From: an uncultured Oscillibacter sp.
GTDB taxonomy: Bacteria > Bacillota > Clostridia > Oscillospirales > Oscillospiraceae
Length of the DNA stretch: 64,000 nt
Reading direction: 5' to 3'
Assembly: GCA_947382875.1 (NCBI GenBank)
Contig: CANDBG010000002.1
Span: 1 to 64,000 of the forward strand
The notes beneath the pieces were generated by a model that was given only the letters and a program-made list of their open reading frames with translations, did not search any database and was not told where the DNA came from. Made by a program: the position numbers and the translations under genes. Positions 15,554 through 24,422 of this stretch are shown here, piece after piece (position 1 is the stretch's first letter; every line of letters starts with the position of its first letter).

Positions 15554-17239
15554 CTAAATGATTTCAGTGGAGCCGTCGAGCTTTTTGCGTTTTTCTTCCA
15601 TGATGGATTCAATGAGCCGTTCGAAAAACAACCGGGCTTCCCGGTAAAAAACATCCGGCGATTCAGAAGCGTTGTTCAATTCGCAGTCGCATTTGCTGCG
15701 GTAATAGTCGTCGGCTTTCTGAGCGAAGACCCGCAGTCGTGCATATTGCTCCGGGATATCATCCCGGTTCATGATCCGCCGGACCCGCAGCTCCGTGGGC
15801 GCGGTGACGGCGACGGTGCGGTCGCAGAGGCGGTCCAGGCCGCTCTCAAAGAGGTTGATTGCATCAATGGCGTACAGGCCGTCGGCGGAAGCAATCCGCT
15901 GTTCCAGTTCCGGAACCAGATAGCGGAATACAATTCGGTTCAGTTCTTCCAGACGGTCTTTTTTGGCAAAAACTTCCTGTCCGAGCTTTCTGCGGTTGAG
16001 CTTGCCGTTGGCGTCGAACACGCCGGGAAAGCGGACGTTGATGGCGTTTTGAAATTCCGTGTTGCTGTCGAGAACTTCCCAATAAACCTTGTCACAGTCA
16101 ATCACAATGCCGCCCAGGCTTTGCAGCGCACGGAGGGCGCTGGATTTGCCCGCGCCGGTGCCGCCGGTGAGACCTAAAATCACCCTTTGGGTGTCGGCCT
16201 CCAGGACGTGGAACCCGGCGGCCTTTTTCAGACGGTTCCCGATGGCGAGTCCCAATCCCCGGCTGTCGGGGCACTGGGCGTAGATTTCCGTCACAGCACT
16301 GCTGTCGAAGCTGCGCAGGGCCTCAAAAAGCCGCTGGGCCTGGATCTGCTTATCCTCACTGGGGCCAAGAGGCCGTACGATCTGTCTGGGGAACCGGTGC
16401 GCAAATTCGTCGAAACAGATGACGCCGGAGGTAGGACCAACCCGTTTTTCGATTTCCCGCGCCGACGCGGAAGGCGCGCCGGTAATGACGGTAACGGGGG
16501 CTTTCGGCGCGTAGTGCCGGTATTTCATGCCGGGAGCGGCAGGCCGTTCATGTTCCTCGAGGGAACCTAGAACCGCCTTATCAACATCAATATGCCCAAT
16601 CAGCCGCTCCATATCCTCCAGGGGGAGTCCGCCGGGACGCAGCAGACGGGGCGGCGTGCAGGTCAGGTCCAGCACAGTGGATTCTACGCCCAACAAACAA
16701 GGCCCGCCGTCGACAAGGCCGTCGATGCGTCCGCCGACGTCCTCCATAACATCCTGGGCGGTGGTGCAGCTGGGGCGTCCGGAGACGTTGGCGCTGGGCG
16801 CTGCAATGGGTACGCCCGCCTCCCGGATAATCGCCAGCGTTACGGGGTGGTTCGGACACCGGACGCCTACGGTGTCCAGCCCGGCGGTGGTCTGGTCGGG
16901 CACCAGGGGTTGGCGTTTGAGAATCATCGTCAGCGGGCCGGGCCAGAACTTCCGGGCCAGCACATAGGCCATGGGAGGGATATCCGCGCAGTAGCGGGGC
17001 AGCCACTGCGCCCCTGTGACGTGCAGAATCAGCGGGTTGTCCTGTGGACGTCCCTTGACCTCAAAAATCCGCCGTACCGCCGCCGGGTCCAGGCCGTTCG
17101 CGCCAAGGCCGTACACGGTTTCCGTCGGGATGGCGACTAAGCCGCCTTCCCGCAGAATTTTTGCGGCGGCGGAAATTTTATCCTCGATTTCTTTTTGCTG
17201 TCCCTTGGTATCCCGCAAATCGTAATAAATCGTATCCAT
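15554..17239 (-). CDS. Threonylcarbamoyl-AMP synthase / dephospho-CoA kinase fusion
   Basis: 561 residues from the ATG at 17239. Residues 1 to about 345 are a Sua5-type protein: the YrdC domain (GGLVAIPTETVYGLGANGLD, KGRPQDNPLILHV, CPNHPVTLAIIREAGVPIAAPSANVSGRPS) plus the C-terminal Sua5 Rossmann domain after APGMKYRHYAPKAPV. Residues from about 350 are a complete CoaE: P-loop ILGLTGGTGAGKSSALRALQ, GGIVIDCDKVYW, and NRDDIPEQYARLRVFAQ. The first part makes threonylcarbamoyl-AMP for tRNA t6A; the second completes coenzyme A. Both are normally separate, so the fusion is unusual. It follows prfA and a small membrane protein in the operon. Confidence 0.92.
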   Translation of the reverse strand: MDTIYYDLRDTKGQQKEIEDKISAAAKILREGGLVAIPTETVYGLGANGLDPAAVRRIFEVKGRPQDNPLILHVTGAQWLPRYCADIPPMAYVLARKFWPGPLTMILKRQPLVPDQTTAGLDTVGVRCPNHPVTLAIIREAGVPIAAPSANVSGRPSCTTAQDVMEDVGGRIDGLVDGGPCLLGVESTVLDLTCTPPRLLRPGGLPLEDMERLIGHIDVDKAVLGSLEEHERPAAPGMKYRHYAPKAPVTVITGAPSASAREIEKRVGPTSGVICFDEFAHRFPRQIVRPLGPSEDKQIQAQRLFEALRSFDSSAVTEIYAQCPDSRGLGLAIGNRLKKAAGFHVLEADTQRVILGLTGGTGAGKSSALRALQSLGGIVIDCDKVYWEVLDSNTEFQNAINVRFPGVFDANGKLNRRKLGQEVFAKKDRLEELNRIVFRYLVPELEQRIASADGLYAIDAINLFESGLDRLCDRTVAVTAPTELRVRRIMNRDDIPEQYARLRVFAQKADDYYRSKCDCELNNASESPDVFYREARLFFERLIESIMEEKRKKLDGSTEII

Positions 17240-17249
17240 ATTCTTGCCT

Positions 17250-17519
17250 CTATTTTTTCGGTCGGGCGTCGGACGCCCGGGTTTTATGTTGAAACAGAAT
17301 CCAGGCCCATGCCGCCAATACAAGCGGCAGAAGAACCAGTGCACAGAAGCCGGTGATTTCGGCATCCTCTGCAGCATAGGGGTTTTCAGCCGCGCCGAAC
17401 TTCATGACGTATAGCGTGCCGCGCAGCCAGCTCCATATCAAAATCGTTTCCAGCGCGCTCACGGCGATTGCAAAAAACCAGCTGACTCCATACAGCAGTA
17501 TCCGCCCGATCCGTTTCAC
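17250..17519 (-). CDS. Small two-TM membrane protein
   Basis: 89 residues with two hydrophobic segments (about 8-33 and 57-77) and a basic C-terminus ([11 protein letters not shown]). It starts with a GTG that overlaps the prfA stop (GTGA), so translation is probably coupled to prfA. It ends 10 nt before the Sua5-CoaE start. No family recognised; the operon position gives no clear role. Confidence 0.65.
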   Translation of the reverse strand: MKRIGRILLYGVSWFFAIAVSALETILIWSWLRGTLYVMKFGAAENPYAAEDAEITGFCALVLLPLVLAAWAWILFQHKTRASDARPKK

Positions 17520-18577
17520 TCTGCGCCGCCTTTCAGCTTTTCCGCCTGCTCCGATGTGGCCAGGGTGTCGATAATTTCATCCAGTGTGCCGTCGAGAATG
17601 GCGTCCAGCTTATAGAGCGTCAGGCCGATGCGGTGGTCTGTCACGCGGCCCTGGGGAAAGTTGTAGGTCCGCACGCGTTCGCTCCGGTCGCCGCTGCCGA
17701 CCTGGCTTTTGCGCTCGGAAGCGGCGGCGGCGGCCTGTTTTTCCTGTTCCATCTCGTACAGCCGGGACCGGAGGACTTTCATGGCCTTATCCTTGTTCTT
17801 GTACTGACTCCGCTCATCCTGACACTCCACAACCAGTCCTGTGGGAAGGTGGGTAATGCGGATGGCGGATTCGGTTTTGTTCACGTGCTGGCCGCCTGCG
17901 CCGGAGGAACGGAATGTGTCGATCTGCAAATCCTTCGGGTCGATTTCACATTCGACATCCTCGGCCTCCGGCAGAACGGCTACCGTGGCGGCGCTGGTAT
18001 GGATGCGTCCGCCGGATTCCGTTTCCGGCACCCGCTGTACCCGATGAACGCCGCTCTCGTATTTCAGCCGGGAGTAAGCGCCTTCGCCCTCCACAAGAAC
18101 GCTGCATTCCTTGACGCCGCCCAGCTCGGTTTCGTTCAGGTTCACGATATCCAGCTTCCAGCCCTGCCGCTGGGCGTACATGGTATACATCCGCAGCAGG
18201 GTTCCGGCAAACAGCGCGCTCTCCTCGCCGCCGACGCCGCTTCGCAGCTCGAGAATCACGTTGCGGTGATCGTTTGGGTCTTTCGGCAGCAGCAGCACCC
18301 GGATTTGCTCCTGAAGCGCATCCAGCTCCGCCCGTACGGCGGCCAGTTCTTCCTGGGCGAGCTCCCGAACGTCCGGGTCATGAAGCAGGGACTCGGCGTC
18401 CAAGCGGCGGCGTTCGGCGTCCTCCCAGGCCCGCCAGGCTTCCGTAATCGGGGTAAGCTCTTTCAGCTCCCGCTGAAGGTCCCGCAGGCGTGCGGCGTCG
18501 CCATAGACGGCTGGATCGGCCAATTCGGCCTCCAGAGCCTCCCGGCGTACTGCCAGTTCTTTCAGCTTTTCCTGCAA
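17516..18577 (-). CDS. prfA: Peptide chain release factor 1
   Basis: 353 residues, normal for RF1. The GGQ loop is [17 protein letters not shown] ([23 protein letters not shown]), and the codon-recognition region has [27 protein letters not shown]. It reads UAA and UAG. The start is a TTG at 18577 with GGAGGTGATGCGCG upstream; the frame is closed by a stop directly before it. Glutamine methylation of GGQ would be by PrmC, which is not in the window. Confidence 0.97.
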   Translation of the reverse strand: MQEKLKELAVRREALEAELADPAVYGDAARLRDLQRELKELTPITEAWRAWEDAERRRLDAESLLHDPDVRELAQEELAAVRAELDALQEQIRVLLLPKDPNDHRNVILELRSGVGGEESALFAGTLLRMYTMYAQRQGWKLDIVNLNETELGGVKECSVLVEGEGAYSRLKYESGVHRVQRVPETESGGRIHTSAATVAVLPEAEDVECEIDPKDLQIDTFRSSGAGGQHVNKTESAIRITHLPTGLVVECQDERSQYKNKDKAMKVLRSRLYEMEQEKQAAAAASERKSQVGSGDRSERVRTYNFPQGRVTDHRIGLTLYKLDAILDGTLDEIIDTLATSEQAEKLKGGAE

Positions 18578-18609
18578 CGCGCATCACCTCCATGCCCGCA
18601 GGTTCGTTG

Positions 18610-19098
18610 TTATCCTTCCAAAAATTCCCTGGTTTCGCGGATGAATTCCTCTTCCCAGAAGGTATAGCCCACGGAACCGCTCCGCAGGGAAACGGCGGTG
18701 CGGTGGCCGCAGGGGGTGTATAAATCCATCTGGGCGAAAACCCGCTCACTTTTTTCCTCGGTCCCGCGGGTGAGGACATAGGACGCATTGCGCAGCTCAT
18801 GTCCGTGCAGCTTCAGAAAGCTCCGCACCACAGAGCTGCACCGTCCGGCCCAGACCGGAGACCCGACGATTACCAAGCGGTAATCGGTCAGGGGAAAACG
18901 GGTCTGGTACTTGACGGGCTTTACCGTCCGGCGCGTGGCGTCCATGCCGCTGCGCAGCCAGCCGCCCCAGCCGGTCCGGTCCACGCCGTCCCGAAGCTCG
19001 GCGATTTCAGCGCCCAGCGCCCTGGCGATTTCCTCCATTGCCTGTTTGGTATGGCCCGTCCGGGAATAATATAAACAAAGCACATTGTTCCAAGCCAT
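18610..19098 (-). CDS. Flavodoxin family protein
   Basis: 162 residues. The FMN phosphate loop is CLYYSRTGHTKQAMEEIA near the N-terminus, followed by YRLVIVGSPVWAGRCSSVVRSFLKLHG, the flavodoxin core including the aromatic flavin-stacking region. Slightly larger than electron-transfer flavodoxins and of the menaquinone-reductase-like or WrbA-like shape. AAAGGAG precedes the ATG. It lies between prfA and the YdcF-like gene. Redox partner unknown. Confidence 0.85.
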   Translation of the reverse strand: MAWNNVLCLYYSRTGHTKQAMEEIARALGAEIAELRDGVDRTGWGGWLRSGMDATRRTVKPVKYQTRFPLTDYRLVIVGSPVWAGRCSSVVRSFLKLHGHELRNASYVLTRGTEEKSERVFAQMDLYTPCGHRTAVSLRSGSVGYTFWEEEFIRETREFLEG

Positions 19099-19113
19099 GT
19101 ATGCACTCCTTTC

Positions 19114-19884
19114 TTATCCGTCCAGCAACGCCGTTTTTACCACCGCAAAGGCTTCCCGCAGGTAATAATTTGCCGTCAGCCACCACCAGGGCAGCTCCGC
19201 CGGTACGCTGATCGTATGCAGTCCTTCCCGCTGGGCGATCATCCGCGCCCGGAAGCAGTGAAAATCGTTCGTCACTACGGCGATGTAAGCCGTTTCGGTG
19301 TCGATGCCGCTTTCCTCCAGCAGCGCTTTGGAAAACGAAAAGTTCTCAGAGGTGTTGGTGGACTGTTCCTCCAGAAGAAGACGGGCGTTGAATGCTTCGG
19401 AGCTGCTCCACAGCGCCCGCCGCATGGCCTCCGCCTCGGAGATGTTTTCCCCGGAACCCTTGCCGCCCGACAGTACAACTGGTATGTTCGGATGGTCCGA
19501 CAGGTACGCCGCCGCAGCCCGAATGCGGGTCCAGAGAGCGGCGGAGGGCGTTTCGCCGTTGACGCCGGCGCCAAGGACGATCACGGCGTCCGCCGGAAGC
19601 GCGGCGTTGTCCATTTCGCCGCGGTAAATGACCATCGTCTCAATAGTGCACAGAATGCAGATGCCTGCAATCAGTCCGGCCAGAAAAATACGGTTGCAGA
19701 TTTTTCCGGTTCGGGAACGTTTTGCCCAACGGTTCAGAGCGAGGCCCAGAAGCCATACCACTGCCAGCCCCAGCAAAAAGAAGCCGGTGAAGCGCATTCC
19801 GTTCGGGATGACCACCAGCGCCAGACCCAGAAGGGCCGCTGACGCAATCGGTATATAAATCTTATGTTTTTGCAAAAATTTCAT
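19114..19884 (-). CDS. YdcF/ElyC/SanA family envelope protein (DUF218)
   Basis: About 256 residues. Three to four N-terminal transmembrane helices (IPIASAALLGLALVVIP, FFLLGLAVVWLLGLAL, IFLAGLIAGICILCTIET) precede a DUF218 domain: ADAVIVLGAGVNGETPSAALWTRI, NIPVVLSGGKGSGENISEAEAMRR, EEQSTNTSENFSFSK, VTNDFHCFRARMIA. Such proteins act at the membrane and are linked to envelope biogenesis. The start is uncertain: the ATG at 19884 lacks a good RBS, and a TTG at 19917 overlapping the ABC-F gene by 14 nt is the alternative. Confidence 0.85.
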   Translation of the reverse strand: MKFLQKHKIYIPIASAALLGLALVVIPNGMRFTGFFLLGLAVVWLLGLALNRWAKRSRTGKICNRIFLAGLIAGICILCTIETMVIYRGEMDNAALPADAVIVLGAGVNGETPSAALWTRIRAAAAYLSDHPNIPVVLSGGKGSGENISEAEAMRRALWSSSEAFNARLLLEEQSTNTSENFSFSKALLEESGIDTETAYIAVVTNDFHCFRARMIAQREGLHTISVPAELPWWWLTANYYLREAFAVVKTALLDG

Positions 19885-19903
19885 TGGTTTTAGAATAAAT
19901 CTC

Positions 19904-21799
19904 TTAGGATTCCGCAAGTTCGCTCAATTGTTCCCATTTTTCGTAAAGCGCATCCAACGCCGCCTGCGCGGTTTCCCGCGCCCGGGTCAGCTCCGTAAGC
20001 TTTTCGTAGTCGCAGGCGGCGGCCTCCATGTCGGCTTCCAGCGCGGCAAGGTCGGCCTCCGCTTTGGCGATGTCCCGTTCACAGATCGTCAGCTGACGGC
20101 GGGCGTTTTGCTGGGCGCGGTTTCCGCGGGCCGGACGCTCGCCTTTCTCCTTTGCCGGCTTGACCGGCTCCGGTTTTGCGGCTTCCTCCTGCGCCTTCAT
20201 CTGACGGTATTGCGTGAAGCCCATCGGATAGTCCGTAATTGTTTCGCCGGCCAGCTCCCAAATACGGGTGGCAAACCGGTTGATGAAATACCGGTCATGG
20301 CTGACAAACAGCAGGGTTCCGTCGTAAGCCTCCACGGCGTCCTCAATCCACTCCCGGGAAGCAATATCAAGATGGTTTGTGGGTTCGTCGAGAATCAGAA
20401 AATTGATTTCGTCATCCATCAGCATACAAAGCCGCAGACGGCTCTGTTCACCGCCGGAAAGCACCGAAACGGGCTTGAATACATCTTCGCCCCGAAAATC
20501 GTACGCAGCCAAACGGTTCCGTGCGCTCTGGGCCGACAGTCCCCGCTTGGCGTCCATCATATTTTCCACCAGGTTCCAGCTTGGGTGTTCAAAATGGATA
20601 ATCTGCGGCAGGTACGCCGCCCGGACCTGCGGTCCGAAACGGATTCTTCCATCGTCCGGGTACAGCTCACCCATGATCATTTTAATCAAGGTAGACTTGC
20701 CCGTTCCGTTGTCGCCCAGGAGGGCAATTCGCTCGCCGCCCTCAACCTTGAGGCTGACACTGTCGAAGAGGTGCTTGTCCCCATAGGACTTGCTGATTCC
20801 ACGCAGGGCAAGGGCTTCATCGCCGTGAAATTCGGCGGTGGAGAACCGGGCGTCCATCTTTCGGGCCTTGACGGGCTTTTCCGTCGTCCGCATGCGTTCA
20901 ATCCGGCGTTCAATGTTGATGGCGCGGCGGTAAGTTTTGTCCATACCCTGGAACGCCCACAGCCGTAACTGTTCGGCAGCTTTTTCCAGCTGCTCGATTT
21001 TGGCCTGTTCCTTCTGGTACTGCTTCAGCCGTTCCTGATAACGTCGTTCTTTTTCCACGGCGTAAAAGCTGTAATTGCCGCTGTAAAACTCCGCCTTGCC
21101 GCCCTCGATTTCAATGACGCGGGTGACAACCCGGTCAAGGAAATAGCGGTCGTGAGAGATGGCGACCACCGTGCCGCGAAAACCCCGGATATATTCTTCG
21201 AGCCATTCCGTAGCGTGGAGGTCCAGATGGTTTGTCGGTTCGTCCAGAAGCAGAATATCGGTGTCTTCCAGAATGAGCCGTCCCAGGTTCACGCGGGTTT
21301 TCTCGCCGCCGGAAAGACTGTCGAATAACTGTGCCCGCATTTCCTCTGAAATCGAAAGTCCCTTTGCAATCTTGTTTACGGCAACGTCGGTGTCGTAGCC
21401 GCCGAAAACCTCAAAACGTTCGCTCAGGGCCCCGTAACGCCGCAGGAGAACGGGGTCCGTTTCCCCCGCTGCCATACGGCCCGCGAGGGATTCCATTTCC
21501 TTCGCCAGACGTTCCAGCCGGGCGAAGGCGGAACGCAAAACATCCTCTACCGTATAGCCCGCCGGGTAAACGGGAATCTGGGAGATGAGTCCCAGACGCC
21601 GCCCTGTGCCAATCGTTACCTGGCCTTCGTCGGCCTCCAGTTCGCCAGTGAGGATACGGAACAAGGTGGTTTTGCCCGCGCCGTTGCGGCCCAGCAGGCC
21701 CACCCGTTCCCCCTGATCAATTTGAAAGGATAAATCTTCCAGTACATTATGCCCGACCTCAAAGGATTTTACAAGGCCGTTCACTTGCAGGTCAATCAT
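19904..21799 (-). CDS. ABC-F family ATPase
   Basis: 631 residues with two ABC domains and no membrane segment. Domain 1: Walker A GRNGAGKTT, signature LSGGEKTR, Walker B ILLLDEPTNHLD. Then the interdomain linker with many charged residues (YQERLKQYQKEQAKIEQLEKAA). Domain 2: GDNGTGKST, LSGGEQSR, NFLILDEPTNHLD. The C-terminus is a coiled coil (RRQLTICERDIAKAEADLAALEADME). ABC-F proteins act on the ribosome, either as translation factors or as antibiotic-resistance factors; which applies cannot be told here. It overlaps the murF stop by 8 nt. Confidence 0.95.
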   Translation of the reverse strand: MIDLQVNGLVKSFEVGHNVLEDLSFQIDQGERVGLLGRNGAGKTTLFRILTGELEADEGQVTIGTGRRLGLISQIPVYPAGYTVEDVLRSAFARLERLAKEMESLAGRMAAGETDPVLLRRYGALSERFEVFGGYDTDVAVNKIAKGLSISEEMRAQLFDSLSGGEKTRVNLGRLILEDTDILLLDEPTNHLDLHATEWLEEYIRGFRGTVVAISHDRYFLDRVVTRVIEIEGGKAEFYSGNYSFYAVEKERRYQERLKQYQKEQAKIEQLEKAAEQLRLWAFQGMDKTYRRAINIERRIERMRTTEKPVKARKMDARFSTAEFHGDEALALRGISKSYGDKHLFDSVSLKVEGGERIALLGDNGTGKSTLIKMIMGELYPDDGRIRFGPQVRAAYLPQIIHFEHPSWNLVENMMDAKRGLSAQSARNRLAAYDFRGEDVFKPVSVLSGGEQSRLRLCMLMDDEINFLILDEPTNHLDIASREWIEDAVEAYDGTLLFVSHDRYFINRFATRIWELAGETITDYPMGFTQYRQMKAQEEAAKPEPVKPAKEKGERPARGNRAQQNARRQLTICERDIAKAEADLAALEADMEAAACDYEKLTELTRARETAQAALDALYEKWEQLSELAES

Positions 21800-23168
21800 A
21801 AAAATCTCCGCTTAATTGTTTCGTCAGTTCTTCAAAGTGCATCGCATGAGACGCTTTAATCAGCATGGCCGTACCGCTCTCCATGTGCCGCCGCAGCTCC
21901 GGAAGCGCTTCCTCCCGGGTACGGAAGTAGAAAACGGAACTGCCGCTTTGTGCCGCGCCGTCGGCAATTTTGGAGGCTTTTTCGCCAATGGCGACCACCA
22001 GATCCACGCCCAGCATCGCCGCCAGAGCGCCCATATTGTAGTGTGCGCGGCCGGTCAGCTCGCCCAGCTCGCCCATGTCGCCCAGGACGGCGACCTTTCG
22101 GTCACAGTCGGTTCGGGCGAGGACCTCCAGCGCTGCCGCCACAGACTGCGGATTTGCGTTGTAGCAGTCGTCGAGGATAACCCGGCCGCCGGACAGACGC
22201 AGTACCCGCATACGGGACCCGGCGGGCACGTAATCCGCCACGCCCCGGATAATTTCATCATGATTCAGCCCCAGGGCCTCCGCCACGGCCACGGCAATCG
22301 AGGCCGAATAAGCCAGATAGTCTCCGGGCGTGGAGATGGAGAGCTCGTAGCGGTCCTTTTCGGTAACGACGGTGCAGGAAACGCCCTCAATGCCATGGTC
22401 AGACAGCTCGGCGATCCGGGCCTGACAGTGCTGGGTTCTTCCGCAGCGCACCGTCGGAAAGTTCACAGACACGGTGTCCAGAAGCGGGTCGTCGCCGTTG
22501 AGAACAACGAGTCCGCCTTCTTTGAGGTGTGTAAAAATCTCGCATTTTGCCTCTAAAATTCCCTGACGGCTGCCCAAAAATTCGATGTGGGCGTCACCGA
22601 TGTTGGAGATGACCGCAATATCGGGCTGAACCATTTCGCCCAGATATTCAATTTCTCCAAAATGGTTCATGCCGGTTTCAATGACCGCCGCTTCATGTTC
22701 CGGGCCAAGACCCAGAAGGGTCAGAGGCGTACCGATATCGTTGTTAAAATTCTCAGGGGTTTTCCACACCCGCAGTTTTGCGCCCAAAACGGACGCAATC
22801 ATTTCCTTGGTAGTGGTTTTCCCGACGCTGCCGGTAATCTGCACCACTGGAATCGAGAACCGGTTCCGGTACGCCCTGGCCAGGTCCCGCAGGGCGAGAC
22901 GGGTGTCGGCTACCTGAATGTAAAATTTGTCGTTTCGGAGGGAATCCGGCAGACGGGCGCAAAGACAACCGGCGGCGCCTGCGTTCAGGGCCGCGTCGAT
23001 GAAATTGTGACCGTCAAAACGTTCTCCCACCCAGGGCAGGAACAGACAGCCCGGCGTGATTTTCCGGCTGTCGGTGCAGACCTCCGAAACGGAGGGATTG
23101 CTCTCCCCGGGATTCTGCCACACGCCGTCCACGGCGGCAATAATTTCCTTTACTGTCATGGGCTGCAT
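21792..23168 (-). CDS. murF: UDP-MurNAc-tripeptide-D-Ala-D-Ala ligase
   Basis: 458 residues, a standard Mur ligase: VCTDSRKITPGCLFLPWVGERFDGHNFIDAALNAGA at the UDP-binding N-terminus, P-loop ITGSVGKTTTKEMIA, the ENFNNDIGTPLTLL motif of MurF, and DDCYNANPQSVAAALEVL. It adds D-Ala-D-Ala to the peptidoglycan precursor in the cytoplasm. It follows ddl by 30 nt, so the dipeptide-making and dipeptide-adding enzymes are coexpressed. GGGAGG supports the ATG at 23168. Confidence 0.97.
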   Translation of the reverse strand: MQPMTVKEIIAAVDGVWQNPGESNPSVSEVCTDSRKITPGCLFLPWVGERFDGHNFIDAALNAGAAGCLCARLPDSLRNDKFYIQVADTRLALRDLARAYRNRFSIPVVQITGSVGKTTTKEMIASVLGAKLRVWKTPENFNNDIGTPLTLLGLGPEHEAAVIETGMNHFGEIEYLGEMVQPDIAVISNIGDAHIEFLGSRQGILEAKCEIFTHLKEGGLVVLNGDDPLLDTVSVNFPTVRCGRTQHCQARIAELSDHGIEGVSCTVVTEKDRYELSISTPGDYLAYSASIAVAVAEALGLNHDEIIRGVADYVPAGSRMRVLRLSGGRVILDDCYNANPQSVAAALEVLARTDCDRKVAVLGDMGELGELTGRAHYNMGALAAMLGVDLVVAIGEKASKIADGAAQSGSSVFYFRTREEALPELRRHMESGTAMLIKASHAMHFEELTKQLSGDFYD

Positions 23169-23198
23169 GAACCCGACCTCCCCTGCGCCATACGGCGC

Positions 23199-24257
23199 TT
23201 AATTTCTGCGTTTCAAATCATACGACAGCTCCAGAATTTTTTCGCAGAGCTGTGCATAAGTCATTCCGGCGGCGGCGGCCTCTTTCGGCACCAGACTGCC
23301 AGGCGTCATGCCCGGCAGGGAATTGAGTTCCAGACACCAGAATTTTCCGTTTTCGTCCAGAATAAAATCGGTCCGGGAATAAACGTCCATACCCAGTGCC
23401 CGGTGGAGCCGGAGGGCCAGTTCTCCGGCCTCGGTCTGCTGCGCGGGGGTGATGGGCGCGGGACAAAGCTCCTGCGCGCCGCCGGCCTGATATTTTGCAG
23501 CATAATCGAATTCGCCTTCTGCGGGCAGAATTTCCACGGCGGGAAGAGCTTCGCTGCCCAATACGCCCACGGTGATTTCCCGGCCATACAGCCGTGTTTC
23601 GACGAGAACCTCCCCACCGAAATCCAGAACTTGAATCAAAGCCTGCTCCAGCGCGGAGCGGTCTTCGGGCAGAAACACACCCAGAGAGGAACCGCCCGCG
23701 GCGGTCTTCACCACACAGGGCATAGGCAGTTCCTGCGCCAGACGCGGGGCGTCTGCTTTTGTGTAAGGCGGAAGCACTTGCCATTCCGGCGTAGGCAGGC
23801 CCTCCGCGGTCATGATGCGTTTGGTCATGGCCTTATCCATAGAAAGTCCGCAGGCGAGATACCCGCCGCCGGTGTAACGGATTCCCAGCAGATCAAAGGC
23901 CGCCTGGACGCGTCCATCCTCGCCGTCCTGCCCGTGGAGGCCCACAAAAACGATGTCAGCCAGGGCGCAAAGCTCCAGCACGTTCGGTCCGAAAACGCGG
24001 GCGCTCTGGTCTTTCCGCTGACGGCGGACCTCCGCCAGGTCCGGGGCGTCAGAGGCAATCCGAACGTCGGGGCAAAGCCCGTCTGGGGCATTGAAGAGGG
24101 TGCGCAAATCAGCGGGGACGTCTTCGATTCCAAGAAACAGGTCAACTAAGATTGCCTTGTGACCATTTTCCCGCAGCGCACGGCAGATGCTTGCGCCAGA
24201 AACCAGGGACACGGCGCGTTCAGAGGAGACGCCCCCTGCCAAGACAACGATGTTCAT
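23199..24257 (-). CDS. ddl: D-alanine--D-alanine ligase
   Basis: 352 residues. ATP-grasp enzyme with VLAGGVSSERAVSLVSGASI (N-terminal glycine loop), GLHGQDGEDGRVQAAFDLLGIRYTGGGYLACGLSMDKAMTK, PCVVKTAAGGSSLGVFL, and SRTDFILDENGKFWCLELNSLPGMTPGSLVPKEAAAAGM with the metal-binding Asn/Glu. The YTGGGYLACGLSMDK segment lies where the specificity loop is found in D-Ala-D-Ala ligases; a D-Lac variant cannot be excluded by eye. First gene of a nine-gene run. Confidence 0.96.
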   Translation of the reverse strand: MNIVVLAGGVSSERAVSLVSGASICRALRENGHKAILVDLFLGIEDVPADLRTLFNAPDGLCPDVRIASDAPDLAEVRRQRKDQSARVFGPNVLELCALADIVFVGLHGQDGEDGRVQAAFDLLGIRYTGGGYLACGLSMDKAMTKRIMTAEGLPTPEWQVLPPYTKADAPRLAQELPMPCVVKTAAGGSSLGVFLPEDRSALEQALIQVLDFGGEVLVETRLYGREITVGVLGSEALPAVEILPAEGEFDYAAKYQAGGAQELCPAPITPAQQTEAGELALRLHRALGMDVYSRTDFILDENGKFWCLELNSLPGMTPGSLVPKEAAAAGMTYAQLCEKILELSYDLKRRN

Positions 24258-24321
24258 GCAATCATCTCCTTCAGGGCTGTGTTTCAGCCGGATGCTGCTC
24301 TATTTTATTACAATCTGGTAT

Positions 24322-24350
24322 AGTTTAGCACAAACACGGGGCGAATACAA
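24322..24350 (-). promoter_or_regulatory. Candidate promoter of the ddl-murF operon
   Basis: Minus-strand TTGTAT (24350-24345), 17-bp spacer ending TGC, then TAAACT (24327-24322), an extended -10 form. A second possible pair (TTGTGC / TAATAA) overlaps it slightly downstream. Confidence 0.5.
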
Positions 24351-24386
24351 CCGGGAAACGAAAAAATTGCGGGAAAGTGTCGGAAA

Positions 24387-24413
24387 GCCCGCCGGAGGAA
24401 GATTCCGGCGGGC
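24387..24413 (-). terminator. Terminator of the SLH protein gene
   Basis: 10-bp stem GCCCGCCGGA / TCCGGCGGGC with a 7-nt loop directly after the SLH gene, followed on the minus strand by TTTCC. The U-tract is short. Confidence 0.65.
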
Positions 24414-24422
24414 CTGAACGGT

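Noticed and set aside
14214..15557. A 447-codon plus-strand frame antisense to the M18 peptidase
   Set aside because: Shadow of the M18 gene; no RBS or domain.
19904..21799. An antibiotic-resistance call for the ABC-F protein
   Set aside because: The length of the interdomain region and its place in a cell-wall operon do not allow choice between resistance and housekeeping types.
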